Notes: generated by a model not told the origin, from the sequence alone. 64,000 nt of DNA from Paralvinella palmiformis (GCA_025642065.1 JAODUP010000040.1:2377501-2441500), one strand, 5' to 3'. Numbered from the stretch's first letter, positions 16,083 to 28,634 are shown. Made by a program: numbers and translations.

Positions 16083-16160
16083 TTGCGTTTTGTGACCTGA
16101 TAAGATAAGTGGATTTATTTGGAAAATACAAGGACACCTGGATCAGTGATAAAAGCAACG
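16083..16160. other. Diverged duplicated block, family P4, copy 2
   Basis: CGTTTTGTGACCTGATAAGA and the downstream ATCAGTGATAAAAGCAAC match 37645-37715 (CGTTTTGTGACCTGATTAGA; ATCACTGATATAAGCAAC), and more weakly 12620-12720. Confidence 0.6.
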
Positions 16161-16199
16161 ACTGGTGAAATACGACTGATACATTCATTTTGGACAATG

Positions 16200-17515
16200 A
16201 CGGAGTGAGAAGAGCAACTGTTTATTGATGAAAATATTATATTTAGACGTCAATTAATACAAAACAAATCTTTTTTATCGCAATTTTAAAATACCTAAGT
16301 TTAAAATAATCCGAATAGTAATTCCTATTGCACTATAAAATAGCATGGATTTCCGACTGAAGTTAGGATTCAATTATTTTCTAAATGACGTTTTATGAAG
16401 TATTCATTTTGCTATTTGCCTATAGTCCTGTTGGGTTACTGTATGGTTGTCAAAGCTATGGTTTGGGGTTACATTTCATATGTTTTCCAAATGGAAAATG
16501 CTTGTAAAATTAGATGTCTTTAGCAGGCAAAGACGACCCCTGAAACGTACTAATTGATAGCCCTGGTTGTAAAAACAGATACATCAATGCAGACTATTGC
16601 AAAATGATAGACTACCCTTCTTTGTTTACGAGTTTTGGCACTTCTGATCCAAGTGTAGTAGGTGCAACAACTCAAAGGCTAGGATGTCAGAATAAAGAAT
16701 CATGTATCAGGAGTTGTGGTCTGTTCTTAGGAATAATTAATACGTGAATGGAATGTCGATAGACGAGCTCATTAGTTATACATATAACACTGCCTACTGA
16801 ATAGTCCTTGGGACGTTTTTTATAGTGTCATAATTCGTTATCATTTGCTGTCATTTACTGTCTGACTTCGCATCCAATTAATATTTATAGCGATGGTTAT
16901 GAGCTGTAATAGAGTACTACTTAAGATCATTTATTGCATACCCATGATAAATCAGTAAATTGGAAATTACTACCTCTGAGAAAAATAGAGTAAACACATA
17001 GAGTACATGTTACTGTATGAAGCCTTTTGTTTACTCGTTTACAGTCAGTTCTGATCTGGTTCAGACATAAGTCCGAGCAGCTACAAACTGGGAAACTTAT
17101 ATGATCCTAACCAAGGCCTTACTTTGATGGATGTACCATTCCGCACATATAAGCAGCTTTGTCATTTGAGCATTATTGAAAAGAAATCATTTTGTTTGCC
17201 ATAACGTGTGTTTAATTAGACTAGCACATATACAATATAAACAACATAGTTCTAATATTAGCATATTATAACGCTGTTTTGCTATAGACCTTAAACACAA
17301 ATGGTCGTTTGTAATATGTACTAACTCGTCTTTTACTTATATTTGATTATAATCTAATTAGTAAGCAATTTTAACTGGACTAATAGTACCCAAACTGATT
17401 GGTTTTAAAATAATATTATCTAGAGTTGCGCAATATTAATCTTTAACATCGTATGTCCTGGGTCAGCCTATTATTAGAACAAACAAGTGGCTTCTAGCAT
17501 GAGTAAATGCTAACA
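16200..17515. other. Intergenic, no gene seen
   Basis: AT-rich sequence with no supported frame, RNA gene or repeat match. Confidence 0.5.
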
Positions 17516-17517
17516 TC

Positions 17518-17640
17518 CATACTACTACTACTACTACTACTACTAATAATAATAATAACAATAATGTTTAAAAAAATGTATATTTAATAAAGCGCCCTTA
17601 CTAGCAAAACCCATGCAAAGGCTCTGTACAGACAGATAGT
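17518..17640 (-). repeat. Extremely 5'-truncated LINE 3' end
   Basis: After CTA and AAT repeats, the segment ATGTATATTTAATAAAGCGC CCTTACTAGC and the following GCAAAGGCTCTGTACA match the 3' termini at 3463-3515 and 37767-37820. Read on the minus strand it is the last ~70 bases of the LINE plus its TTA-type tail, as produced by abortive target-primed reverse transcription. Confidence 0.75.
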
Positions 17641-18399
17641 GACATTGAAGAGTTACCTTTACATATATCAATCTAATATGTATCTTTCTCGTGTGGTCTT
17701 TGGATGTTCGATATAAATCTATACACGCCTATGATCAGGTTAATAGCATTCATATTTATTTTATTAATATTGAAGGAAGTACACCACCAATATGCAAAGA
17801 AAAAGAGTGATGGGTGAGCTTAAAGTTGATAATGAATTCAAATAAATTTTATTGTCATAGCAAATGTCAGACAGCACAGTATTAATAGAAATAAGAAGTA
17901 CTATGTTCTTTAAACAACTAACAACGGATATTTGACATATAACTAACTGTTATTTTACCTGACGGCATAACCTTTCTCTATTACCTTATATTCCAAATAC
18001 TTAATAAACTCGTCAATAATTGAGACCAGTAAATAGATACATAACTATACCCAAAATAAAACAGTCAGTTTGTGTCACATGAATGTATCTTTTAGATATT
18101 TTCCACGTTGAACAGTGTATGTATGTTACTGATGACTTAATAAATGTATTAACTTAATAGATGTATCCATTTGTAATGAAAGGTCTTGCGAAGAACAAAA
18201 TAAATTTAAGCATCATCAATTATGTTACTCCAATCTGCCCAATAACTCAATTTTGAATATTAAAATATTCTTCGAGATCTGCTTATCGCAATCGATATTT
18301 GTGTCATTTCATAAGTTACAGCTGTGATACATTCTAATCGCGATATATATTTTTAGTATACTAAATACTCTACTAGAGGCAATATTAAGGCAACACCAT

Positions 18400-18800
18400 A
18401 TTTCACAGAGTGCTGTTTATAGGGTAGCGAGCCACTTCTACTAGTAAAAGGTAATGCGACTTAGGAATTAGGACGAAGCTTCAGAGTGTTTATTACAGGA
18501 TACGAGAGCGACAAAGCTCAGTCCAACAGCTTAATGTATTATAATACGAATTGTGATCAGACAGACACTATAAGACGGCTGTCTACCTATATTAGCACCT
18601 GTACCACGATCGGGAGTATTGTGCTAAGTTTGTGTCTTTACATGATGTTTGGTTGATACACAGAAAAGGTGAGTGCGGTTACTTAATGTATCTTTCTTCT
18701 TGCGAATATGTCTATCTGTCGGTGCGTCTATGTCTGTAAACATGTATTTACATCATTGATGGGTAGTGTTAATCATACGTAAGATGTATAACCAGCTAAC
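18400..18800 (+). other. Duplicated block P1, copy 1, with splice-donor-like end
   Basis: Aligns along about 400 bases with 25760-26200: GAGCCACTTCTACT, GACGAAGCTT, GCTCAGTCC, TTTGTGTCTTTACATG, then AAAAGGTGAGTGCGGTTAC, and beyond it TGTCTGTAAACATG and TTTACATCATTGATGG. The sequence AAAAG|GTGAGT (GT at 18669-18670) is a near-consensus 5' splice site and is kept in both copies. It could be the first exon of duplicated genes or transcripts, but no open frame supports coding, and a repeat family is equally possible. Confidence 0.45.
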
Positions 18801-19812
18801 ATTGTAATAACGTATTCAGTTATAACTTTGACTCTGTCTCAGACACATACATATTATTTAGTCTATTGATGGTATCATAAAATGGCCAATAAACAAAGGT
18901 TATATCCTACAAGAAGGTACTTAATAACCGACGATCGTGATTTGACCAAAAACCTTTTACGATTGACGTTTATCCAGCTTATTATTAAAGGGTGTAATTA
19001 ATATAATGATATCATTTCACTCTCATCACCAAGGTGATTCTATCCTATTAGTAACTCTAATGTTGTTGGCTACCATTGTCGATATTTAGAATACACCTCT
19101 TGGTGGAAGATAGATGTCTACATTTCAGACTACTTTTATTTAACGTTTGATCTTTATCATTGACATTAATGACGGTGTTAAATATTTGACGAGAATGAAC
19201 GAACGAATTTAAAAATGCGATACCTTTAAGATATTCAGGAAAGTTTAACAATTATCTTTTTAAATTTTCACCTACCAACTGATAGTAAATGGAATAACGA
19301 TTAACCAGGAAAGTTGCCATTTTACAACAACAACAAAAATAGTTTGGAATGTTTTAAAGAGTTATAGGCCAAACTTAAAAAGATAATGTATGTCTGTCTA
19401 AATAAATATTGATTAAACAATGATCTTAATACATTACTAATTTAATAGGCAGATTCATGGGTGGCTAAATTCACGTTTTAAATTTGCATACAAGAAAACC
19501 TTATAAAACGATTCACGCATATCACCAATTCAAATGAAATTAGAAAACCTCATTGAACACAAAGAATAACAATATTATTTGCAAGAGAACTTTAAGCTAA
19601 CTCAGATAACTAACTACCAATATCAATATTAAATGTACTAAAACATGGTGGATGTAGAGTTATTATAATGTACTTCAGGATCACAAATCTGTATGGGTGG
19701 ACTTCGGAAGTTCATTCAGCCAATAACTGACCGCTAGGAATCATACACCCACACCTTTAAAACTCAGATATCGTGATGTACCAAACTTTTAAGTATTTAT
19801 CAGTATATAAAA

Positions 19813-19998
19813 GTGGCCACATTTCCAAACAAAGTCTTAATAAATATATTGTTTTTAGTGTTAAAGTACGTTTTGGGTTTATCTGGTAAAGTACTTGAAT
19901 GGTCTAGTATTATTTGGAACAATAGTCCCTATGATTGTCTGTTTCTGATGTGTTTAGTATTACCTATTTGGCTGTATACAATAATGCGAAATCTCTAA
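19813..19998 (+). pseudogene. CR1/L2-like RT fragment
   Basis: The frame contains NKVLINILFLVLKYVLGLSG KVLEW, which fits the stretch after RT motif A in CR1/L2 elements (D-H-x-V-L-L-x-R-L-K-x-x-F-G-L-S-G-x-V-L-E-W-F). In a neighbouring frame it continues YYLEQ...LSVSDVFSI, the normal S-Y-L-E-x-R-S-Q-x-V-S-V continuation. It therefore carries one frameshift and lacks motif C. It is probably part of the same element as the plus-strand fragment at 20806, separated by about 800 unrelated bases. Confidence 0.6.
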
Positions 19999-20805
19999 AA
20001 AGCCAGTAATACCCTTCGGGTGATTTTGCATTTTTTTTCTAAAAGGTCAGTAAACAACTTAAGGGTTATTTTAAACAAATATATTAACACAAATATCTCA
20101 TAAGTATATTCCGTTTATTACTAATTTAAGATTTTACTATCAATTTGAAATTCCACTAGTAACACTGCAGCCAAATATTTGTTTGAAACTTTGTCCATAA
20201 GAAAGTGATCTTAAAGAGGGCAGATGTTATTGCAGATGTCTATTTCTTTGCTCAAGTCATGTTGAACTTGTACGTCTTGCGTAGAAGCCGAAGTGTATAT
20301 ATGCTGCTGACAGATTATACAAGTACGTTATCTGTGCGAAAGGATTTCTTTTCACTAGTAAATATTATTTGTCATTCAACTTTACTATTGGGTTTATATA
20401 TCATATTGAGGTATCATCTACAAGTAGACATCACAATTGGATGACTTCTGCTAGTAAGGTCGTTTTATTATAGTATGTTTTATTGTATATACTGGATTCG
20501 GTTCTTCTGGACCACGACAGACTTAGTGATATGGCATTAAATAAAACTTTCTTCTTTTCCTTGAAATAAGTGTAGAGCATTCTATTGACGAAATTCAGTT
20601 ATATGTGACTTAAAATCTTATAAAGATATATACTGATATAACAAATATTAGCTTCACCACATTATGTTGAATACATAAAACAAATAGGTGCATATTTCAT
20701 AACTCCTAATGGGTCAATAAAATATCTTTTTTTTACATGTATTAATATGTATGAACACGACACATCATTAGGCCGAGTAAACAATCTGAATAGAAGGAAC
20801 ACTTG

Positions 20806-21086
20806 TTACTGATTACGATGGCTTTATTATATTTCATATAGACTGTTGTAACTCTCTGTATTTTGTGATGTTACAGTATAACTTCAATCGGCTTTAGCGA
20901 ATTCAGAATGATGCAGCTAGTATAGTGACAAATACTCAAACATATAATCATATCAGTTCAAGTCTTCAAAATATAGAATGTCCACCTGTTTGTCAGTTAA
21001 TATCTTACCTAAAAACGTACAACTCTATCAATGACAAGACACCTAACTATTTGTGTGAAATCTTATTGATTAGAACATCATTCTGA
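20806..21086 (+). pseudogene. CR1/L2-like RT C-terminal fragment
   Basis: One frame is open for about 90 codons with a single TAG stop. Its motifs come in the family order: IDCCNSLYFV (family S-R-x-D-Y-C-N-S-L-L-Y-G), YNFNRL*RIQNDAASIVTNT (N-R-L-Q-R-I-Q-N-x-A-A-R-I-V-T-N-T-R), YNHISSSLQNI, and KTYNSINDKTPNYLCEILL (T-Y-K-S-I-N-x-x-x-P-x-Y-L-C-E-x-L). This is the thumb/C-terminal part of a LINE ORF2. It ends near an LTR-like repeat that starts about 95 bases later. Confidence 0.8.
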
Positions 21087-21181
21087 AAACGTAGGTCTTA
21101 TTTGGGACATCACTGTACAACATAAGGACGCTTTATTAAGACGCACACAGACACACACACACACACAAACACAGACGCCAG

Positions 21182-21710
21182 ACCAGTCGGACGTGTATTG
21201 ATACATGGTTCATATAGGTAGGATTTATTCAGTTATTCGAACCCAGAATAAAGCTGAGGTCAGCATCTGAGGTGTCGAAATGCTTGATATACAGGTTTCT
21301 TTTGGACCACAGAAAATTACCGTTGAATGTAAACTGTGGTGTCAAAATAGTTTATGATATGTATGTAGCAAGTCACCATTGAACCACACGCACGTGTTGT
21401 TTGTTGCGAGCTGTGGTATCAAATGGTATGTGTTAACCCGCTTTTTGTACGTAGCCTGCATGTAGCCGCTTTCCTGTGAGCGTGACATATTTGTCGCGTA
21501 CGAAAAGCGAATTAGCTGGTTCCCACAGGCTGATGAGTAGACCAGACACATGCTTAGGTATACGCACACATTTATCAATATGTGGAGGTATGGAACATTT
21601 TATTTTTAGATTAATGTATGTATAGTTGTATTTAGATTTATGGAGGTAGGTTTCGAAGGATGTTTAGATATGTTGATGCTCTGTGCCTGTTGCCTCTTAC
21701 TATGTACCCT

Positions 21711-21716
<6 letters not shown>
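21182..21716 (+). repeat. LTR-like repeat, copy 1 (X then Y)
   Basis: Segment X (21182-21512) is a close reverse-complement match to 41697-42040, and segment Y (21575-21716) to 42745-42886. X includes AATAAAGCTGAGGTCAGCAT and CACACGCACGTGTTGTTTG. The order here is X, about 60 bases, then Y; in the other copy, read on its own strand, it is Y, about 700 bases, then X. This permutation is what a long terminal repeat pair would give if X is R-U5 plus leader and Y is the start of U3. Confidence 0.6.

Positions 21717-21782
<66 letters not shown>
21714..21782. repeat. (CA)n microsatellite
   Basis: About 34 CA units, replacing the sequence that follows segment Y in the other LTR-like copy. Confidence 0.95.
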
Positions 21783-21786
<4 letters not shown>

Positions 21787-22819
21787 AACACAGATACACA
21801 AACACATACGCACGCACGCACACACAGACACACACAAGTACACGCATATGCACAGACAGAGAGCGGAACAAGATGATTAACATTACATAGAGTTATTTCG
21901 GCCATTTTACATGCTATTTTGAGTTCATGATAAATGTGTCATATTGTACACTGGAGTATCCGTATATTTTAACTGGAAGAGCGATTAACCACAAATATCT
22001 CCCAATCCACTGAATAGTGTTTCATCATTCGTCTCATATACATTGTTAGACAAAAAGTGGCCAAGTAGTAAAGTTCCCGTATAGGTTTATCGTCAGAGTG
22101 CAAAGGTATAAACTGAGGTAAAGATCAGAGTGAGAATAGTGACGAGGTGTGATGAACGGTTCTTCTCATTTACTGTCTTTGAGTCTGACTTTTGCCATTT
22201 TAGTCGAGCGGATGTCGTGTCATGTCAAGTCATGGCCACTTTGTCTTTAATCTTCACTGCCAAACATGGCATGATGCTGTCTCCTAAGGTTATCACTCTT
22301 GTGTTGATTTTATCAGATATATGCCGTATATCAAACGGAAGACAAATACAGAAATATCTAGGAATTCTTTACAATTGTTTCTTCGTATTATATACAACAT
22401 AGTTTACTTTCTTGTAGATGTATGATCATTTAAAAAATAATGCTAAGGTCAACTATTTATTTACCATTATTCGACTGCATATTTGCACCAATGTCCATTA
22501 TAACTCTACAGTGACAGTTGAATACAGCAATAAGCTATTGACTTAATTATCATGGTGAATTGATGAAAAATGATATCGATATTTTGCTTAAACAAATTGA
22601 ACTGTAATGTATATATTTTGTAAGATGAGATAAAATGTATTTAAGCTCTGTAAAGTATACTTACAAACATTAGCTGAAAGCTATTAATCAAATGATCATA
22701 AACGTGAAAGTATGAGATGAGAATGATATGCTAACAGATGAAAGACTAGACAAACATATATGGCATTAAGTCAGACGCAAATATTAAATACGACAAGAAG
22801 TACATAAAGCATCACACTT

Positions 22820-23340
22820 GCTTTAAAGAACAAAATTCACAATTAAAACCTGTACAGTTTGGACCTTGATAAAACATAACAAATCGTTTAAAAGCATTAA
22901 AGTCCATTGTTTATGTTTTCTCATTACTCAGCATATTCCATAACTTTGCACCTACAAATCTGATATATTTATTTCAATCATGCATTGTCTTATGATTAAA
23001 TGGTATACTAATATGACCGTTTCTCAAGTCATATGACATTTCTCTGAAATTGAACATTTCATATAAATATCTTGGCCCAATCTTATTAACAATTTTGTAC
23101 ACTTCTAACAATATTTGTCTGAGTCGTTGCACATACAATAGTGGTTTGTTTTCTTTTTGTCTTAATTCACTATATGATGAGGAATAATCTTAACGTTTCC
23201 ATTTTTCTTCATGGCTGATATATTGTAACAGTGCCATACAACTGGACAATAATTAAAATGCGAGAGGATTCAGAAATATGTACATTAAAGTTTAATCGGC
23301 GATCTACAAATATACCAAGAAGTATTTGGCTGAAAGCAAT
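22820..23340 (-). pseudogene. Non-LTR RT C-terminal fragment, second LINE family
   Basis: Reading the minus strand from 23340: LGIFVDRRLNFNVHIS (family L-G-V-x-I-D-x-x-L-x-F-x-x-H-I), then after decay VQRLRQILLEVYKIVNK, IGPRYLYEMFNFREMSYDLR, and finally GAKLWNMLSNEK, a stop, and FNAFKRFVMFYQGPNC. The K-L-W-N-x-L-P block and the closing GPxC are standard at the C-terminus of CR1/Jockey-group ORF2 proteins. The wording differs clearly from the main LINE at 38 kb, so it is a separate family. Stops and frameshifts make it a relic. Confidence 0.75.
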
Positions 23341-23775
23341 TTTGCTTGAACCATGTTAAAATGGGAACCATGTGGAGCCCCCTTGCTTAAGTAAGACCAG
23401 TTACCGCGTGCTCTTCCAACGTGAACCCTTTGCTGGCGGTTTTTAAATAATTTGCCACTAACGTACATGAATATTTATCAAAACCGTACATTTGTAATTT
23501 AGCGATAACTAGTCAAAAGTGCTCCACTTATACCAGGTTTTTCTAAATTTAATTTACACTTATCTACCAAGAGTAACTTTTTCTGAATCCAGACCAATTT
23601 TCTTAGAATAATAAATAATATCAAACTATGCTATTTTGTGATACCTTAGGTATACTTTATTATATTTTTATTTATACTTATATAAACCATTGTATCTAGG
23701 ATTGTGTTTCAGGATATATATATATGGTGGCATTGGCCATAATTTAAAACTTATACCATCCTAAATAGGCATTGG

Positions 23776-24003
23776 TGTGTGTATGTATATGAGTAAGTGT
23801 GTATATGTGTGCGTGGGTCTATGGTCTGTGTGTATGAGTATGCGTGTTCATGTGTGCATTCATGTGTGTATGTGTAAGTGTATGTGTTTTTGTGTTTATG
23901 TGTGTGTATGTATATGTATGCATATATATGTGTGTGTGTGTTTGTATATGTGTGTGTGTATGCGTGCGCGCGAGTGCGCGTGTCTGTATATGTCGGCGTG
24001 TAT
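23776..24003. repeat. Imperfect GT-rich low-complexity tract
   Basis: About 230 bases of TGTGTATG-type units; the open frame over it is a cysteine/valine/methionine repeat with no coding meaning. Confidence 0.9.
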
Positions 24004-24149
24004 GTTTAAATTGTGTTTAGCTGATCTATTGAAGTTCTTAAATTGAGATGGTAGCCAGGTATTCTCTCTTTCCTCTTCACCTTATCAGAATTATTCATAT
24101 GATAGAGAACTCATTCCATGAATGTTCAAAGTGAGGTTCTAGATGCTAT

Positions 24150-24440
24150 TTTTCTACAAGGCCACACTAGACCTGTCACTCAAGTAGGACTAGATTCATG
24201 GGAAGACAGTTCTCGTCAATCCAAAATAATACTCGAGATGCATTTGAAGGATTGTATGATCACTGACATCAAAAGTAGCAGATACGTCTAGTGCTGCTGT
24301 ACAGATATCTGATGCAACAGCAATGTCTTTACGGTTATCGGCCTGATGATTATCATGTAATCTATGAATGTTCAGTTGCGCTTATAGATGCTTAGCACTC
24401 GGGTTTTCAAGGACATTATATAAAAGGGGCAGGTTAGACA
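24150..24440 (-). pseudogene. CR1/L2-like RT motif A fragment
   Basis: On the minus strand near 24300-24180: TAALDVSATFDVSDHTILQM, followed by HLEYYFGLTRTVF and, after a stop, SYLSDRS. The family motif is L-L-D-(L/V)-S-A-A-F-D-x-x-D-H-x-I-L-L-x-R-L-E, and the catalytic aspartate is present. Upstream frames are shifted. It may belong with the minus-strand fragment at 22820-23340, but the residues fit an L2-type family better, so I keep them apart. Confidence 0.7.
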
Positions 24441-24557
24441 CTTGTCGGTATTTTTACCACCTCTTTATCTAGATTTTGTTTCTTTAACAGTGAACTATTA
24501 TTGGCCTTTTTTTAAAGGAAGTGGAATATTGGAATCTGAATATCTTTAATACTGTGG

Positions 24558-24610
24558 TTTTTTTTTTTTTTTTTTTTTTTTATATATATATAATATATAT
24601 ATAATTAAAA
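24558..24610. repeat. T24 run and (TA)n
   Basis: 24 T followed by TA repeats. Confidence 0.9.
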
Positions 24611-25759
24611 AAAGAATTGGAAATAGCTTGTACGCATTTGTTTATTAAATTAACACACGTTCTTAATTTAGGGATAATTCTAGAATGTTGTTAAGAATAT
24701 AGTAGACATATATGAAAATTGAAAACTGCGGTTAGTGTGTGAATCACGGAATATATTCTACAAACATACATGTATATTCTTTTTATTTGTAGAAACTAGA
24801 AAGAGAAAACTCTATTCCTCTCTCCCTCTTTCCCTCCAGACCAATTTCGGTTGCTAAATGGAGAATTTTATCATTATAAACATCGTTAAATGAAGATTTG
24901 ACATGAAGACAAATGCAGACTTCACTGCTACAGAACAACATTTGGTTTTGAGTTATCGTGTAAGCAAAATCAAAATATTTACGGTTTTGTTAATTGGAAC
25001 GAGATAACAAATGTGGTGTTAGATATAGCGTTATTCAAGGCATTAAAGTATTTAGAATGTCCACGATATTTAATTTAGTGAAAGAGAAGACCATGTTGTT
25101 ATTTTTTCTTCTGAGAAACACATCACCACAAACGTATTGCTTCACTAAAATATTTACAGTTATTTAGCAAATATTTATTTTTATTTTCTCCCCAATAATC
25201 CACTGGCTAAAACATATTTTACGTTATGCTTGGAGTAATTGCATTCAAGTTATTATATTTAGCCACTTCTTTGAACATGGATATTAAAATCAGAGTAGGG
25301 TATTTTGATATTGAATAGGATCTGTACGTTGCTCATCTTTATCTAAAGCAACAAATAGGGAAAATCTTGTTTATTATAAAGATAAATAATCTATTAATTG
25401 GAGTTTTCTTTTTGAAAAAATTTGTATATTATAAATTATTTATTAAATGTGGCCTGAATATGTTCATAATAACTAACACAACTAACACAAAACAAAAAAC
25501 AATAAGATTATCATACGTTTTCACTCAATTTTATTCTTATGGCATTCCATCATTCTTCATTAGTTAGACGGAACTAACAGGAATAATGTATACAATTTTT
25601 AAACACAGAAATGGACATGAGATTTCCTATGGATGTTTTTGTACTTTTTGGTCATAGTCTTGACCTGTGGGTGTGACAACCTCGTTTACGGCACCGTATG
25701 TCGTACTAATGATAAGCATACGGCAATAACAATATTATGAATTCTGTTTACAGTGTAAC

Positions 25760-26006
25760 TAAGCCACTTCCACTGCCAGAAGACAGTGTGACACGGGAAG
25801 CACCGGGAAGCTTGTGAATGTGCATCACAGGAAACGTGAGCTACAAGGTTCAGTCCTACCATTTAACGTACGAGAATAAGGATTGGAATAAGACAATCTG
25901 ATACATTTACTTACTTGGTCTGACTTGCGTGGCTAGATTAACAGCATTATACTGAATTTGTGTCTTTACCTGGTGTGCTATTCATACAAGTAAAGGTGAG
26001 TGCGAT

Positions 26007-26061
<55 letters not shown>

Positions 26062-26200
26062 TCATATATATCTTTCTATATGTAAGTATACGTGTGTCTG
26101 TCCTTGCCTATGCCCAGTATATAGTCCTTACCTATGTGTCTGAAAACACGTGTTTACATCTTTGATGGATATTGTTGATTATGAGAGAGATATATGACCA
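25760..26200 (+). other. Duplicated block P1, copy 2, with splice-donor-like end
   Basis: Counterpart of 18400-18800. The retained donor-like sequence is GTAAAG|GTGAGTGCGATTAC (GT at 25996-25997), preceded by TTTGTGTCTTTACCTGGTG. A (CT)n expansion at 26009-26060 sits directly after it. See copy 1 for alternatives. Confidence 0.45.
26009..26060. repeat. (CT)n microsatellite
   Basis: About 25 CT units located 12 bases beyond the donor-like GT of block P1, copy 2. Confidence 0.95.
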
Positions 26201-26295
26201 GGGGAAGTATAATAATCGATTTAGTAATAACTTTCACTATCTAAGTACGGTAGAAATTGATGATATTCTTAATCTTGATGTGAAACATATGTTTT

Positions 26296-26365
26296 ACTCT
26301 ACTGGTCGCACTCTACTTGTCGCACTCTACTGGTCGCACTCTACTGGTCGCACTCTACTGGTCGC
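26296..26365. repeat. 14-bp tandem repeat, 5 copies
   Basis: Five head-to-tail copies of ACTCTACTGGTCGC. Only the second differs (one G to T change), so the array is recent. Confidence 0.95.
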
Positions 26366-27087
26366 ACAATAAAATGCAGTATAATAAAATGACAATTCAT
26401 ACACATCTCATACGAAACTAATACACAATTCCACATGGTTAATCAACGAACCTGCTGTGTATCAGCATGTGCGCGCGTGTCTGAGTGTATTCTGAAATGT
26501 AGCTGGAAAACGATAAGAGATAAGACCCCCAAAACAGTTCAGTTTTCAAGATTGCTATAGGCTAATATATAAGCTCAACACCCGAATCTAGGACCAAATA
26601 TAGATCTCCATTAGCTCCTCATACTGGATAGATGTAACACTTAATTAGCGATAGAATGGAGAACAATAACTAGCTGCTATTGATATGAAATATAAATTTC
26701 TTATATAATCGGGATTGTTATGGATTACTTATTTAACAATAAAACCTCGGGTGGGATCTATCGGGAAGTTATTTTCTCTCCATCTTATAGCCTGCCACAA
26801 AGTCTCATAATTGTTATTTGCTCTATTATTGTCAGGATGGTATTAACCAATAGCCAAGCCTCAACCCTTATAGGTAGTAGTTGAACCCCCTATGGCACAG
26901 CCAGTCCATCTGGCAGCCTCAAATTGATATAATAGGCACAAGGTCGTGGTATATAGCCCTATATCCATTTTGCGGATTTCCTGAAAAATTCCACTCACGA
27001 TGTTTTTTTAAATATAATTTAAATGATCATTAACTAATGTATATAAATACATACATAGTATGCTTATGTGAATATATTTATGGATAT

Positions 27088-27094
<7 letters not shown>

Positions 27095-27128
<34 letters not shown>
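27095..27128. repeat. (TA)n microsatellite
   Basis: About 16 TA units. Confidence 0.9.
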
Positions 27129-27130
<2 letters not shown>

Positions 27131-27465
27131 TCTCTACGGCGAAAATTGCAAAGTGCCTATATTGTATACACGTTGGAGCCCCAAAACACTGGTAACAGTG
27201 ACTTAGCAACAGAAACAAGATTTAACAGGCTGCTATTCTCTTCGGGGCCCCCTAGGCTACAGCCTAGTGAGCTTAAGCCTTATAGAGAATACGGTTCAGG
27301 TTATACTCTCGAATGGGTCTACAGTGAGGGAGTCTGACTTTAAAAGCCACAATCCAATGATTGTCTATTAGAAAATAATTTGGCCATGTAATTTAAGCCA
27401 AATGGTGTATGTACTTAGTAATACTCTAACACACTGGCCTGTAGTGATGATAATATATTAGTGCT

Positions 27466-27595
<130 letters not shown>

Positions 27596-27599
27596 CACG

Positions 27600-28310
27600 G
27601 TTCGAAATAAGCGCTAGCCCGTTGGCCCCGGGCAAATACAGATGCTTGTGAGCTAGTAGAATATGTGTGCAGGCCTAATACACAAATTTGGGGCGGGTTA
27701 TCTTATCGAGAATATCGCGATTAATTGAAGAGGTTTCTGTATACTCACAATAAGCTGGTGTCATTAATGGTCGCGATTGATTTTCTGGGGCGCGGTGGCA
27801 CACAAGACGAATTGTCCTGCGCCGCGTGTATGAAGTGATGTGATTGGCTGCTTCGCGATCTGTTAACATATTTCGGCCAATGACGAAGCGTCTTATGGAG
27901 TAAAATTTAGGACCCACTATCTATTCAAATGTCCAAATATCATGATTGCTCAACTCTGAGGACACTATAATCCCACGTGGCATAATGGCGGGAACAGAGC
28001 TAGACGTCCCAAAGCAATCATAATTGTCAGTGCAGGAATCATTCTGGGAGGGGGGGGGGTCAAGTGCTGCCACCACAGGGGAACCAATTGATTATGAGGG
28101 ATAGGCAATTCGAGAAGGCGAGGATAAACCGGAAAGGGAGCCTAATCCAGAAGGAGAGGCCAATGGTGCTGCTGGAACAGAAGCATAAACAATACTGGCA
28201 GAAAATGGGGAGGACAATCGGCAGTGACTTTTCCAAGTATATGTCACGGTTTTATCGTGTTGAAGAAGCTGCCTAGCAAGACCTGTCAAATGTAGTACTT
28301 TGATTCTGTT
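27600..28310. other. GC-richer patch, possible promoter or retro-derived remnant
   Basis: This stretch is visibly richer in G, C and CpG than its surroundings. It contains two CCAAT-type boxes (GATTGGCTG near 27842, GCCAATGACG near 27876), CACGTGG, and ATGGCGGGAAC at about 27984. Downstream, at 28060-28200, one plus frame is rich in acidic and proline codons (GEPIDYEG, PEREPNPEGEANGAAG) but carries stops. It could be a promoter with the first codons of a lost gene, or an old retrocopy. I do not recognise the product. Confidence 0.3.
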
Positions 28311-28381
28311 GTGAAAAGACTGCTATTAAGACGAAATGATGAAACAATTGTGCAAATATGTCCTATTTGACAGTACGAAAC

Positions 28382-28383
<2 letters not shown>

Positions 28384-28461
<78 letters not shown>
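28384..28461. repeat. (TA)n microsatellite
   Basis: About 38 TA units. Confidence 0.95.
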
Positions 28462-28463
<2 letters not shown>

Positions 28464-28634
28464 CACTGTAAGACCATTTAAGATAGTTTGATCATATTAT
28501 CTGTAATGGTATTTCCGAAGGAGGCTGATTACCAAATACAAATATCATATAATGGGATGCTTTATCGCTAAATCCGACTTACTATGTTTGTTGTTGTGTT
28601 ATATTCTCATGTTATAGGCAATATTTAATTCTAC

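Noticed and set aside
22130..22402. A 90-codon plus frame of mixed composition
   Set aside because: No recognisable domain, no splice signals and no repeat match; length is within chance for this amount of sequence.
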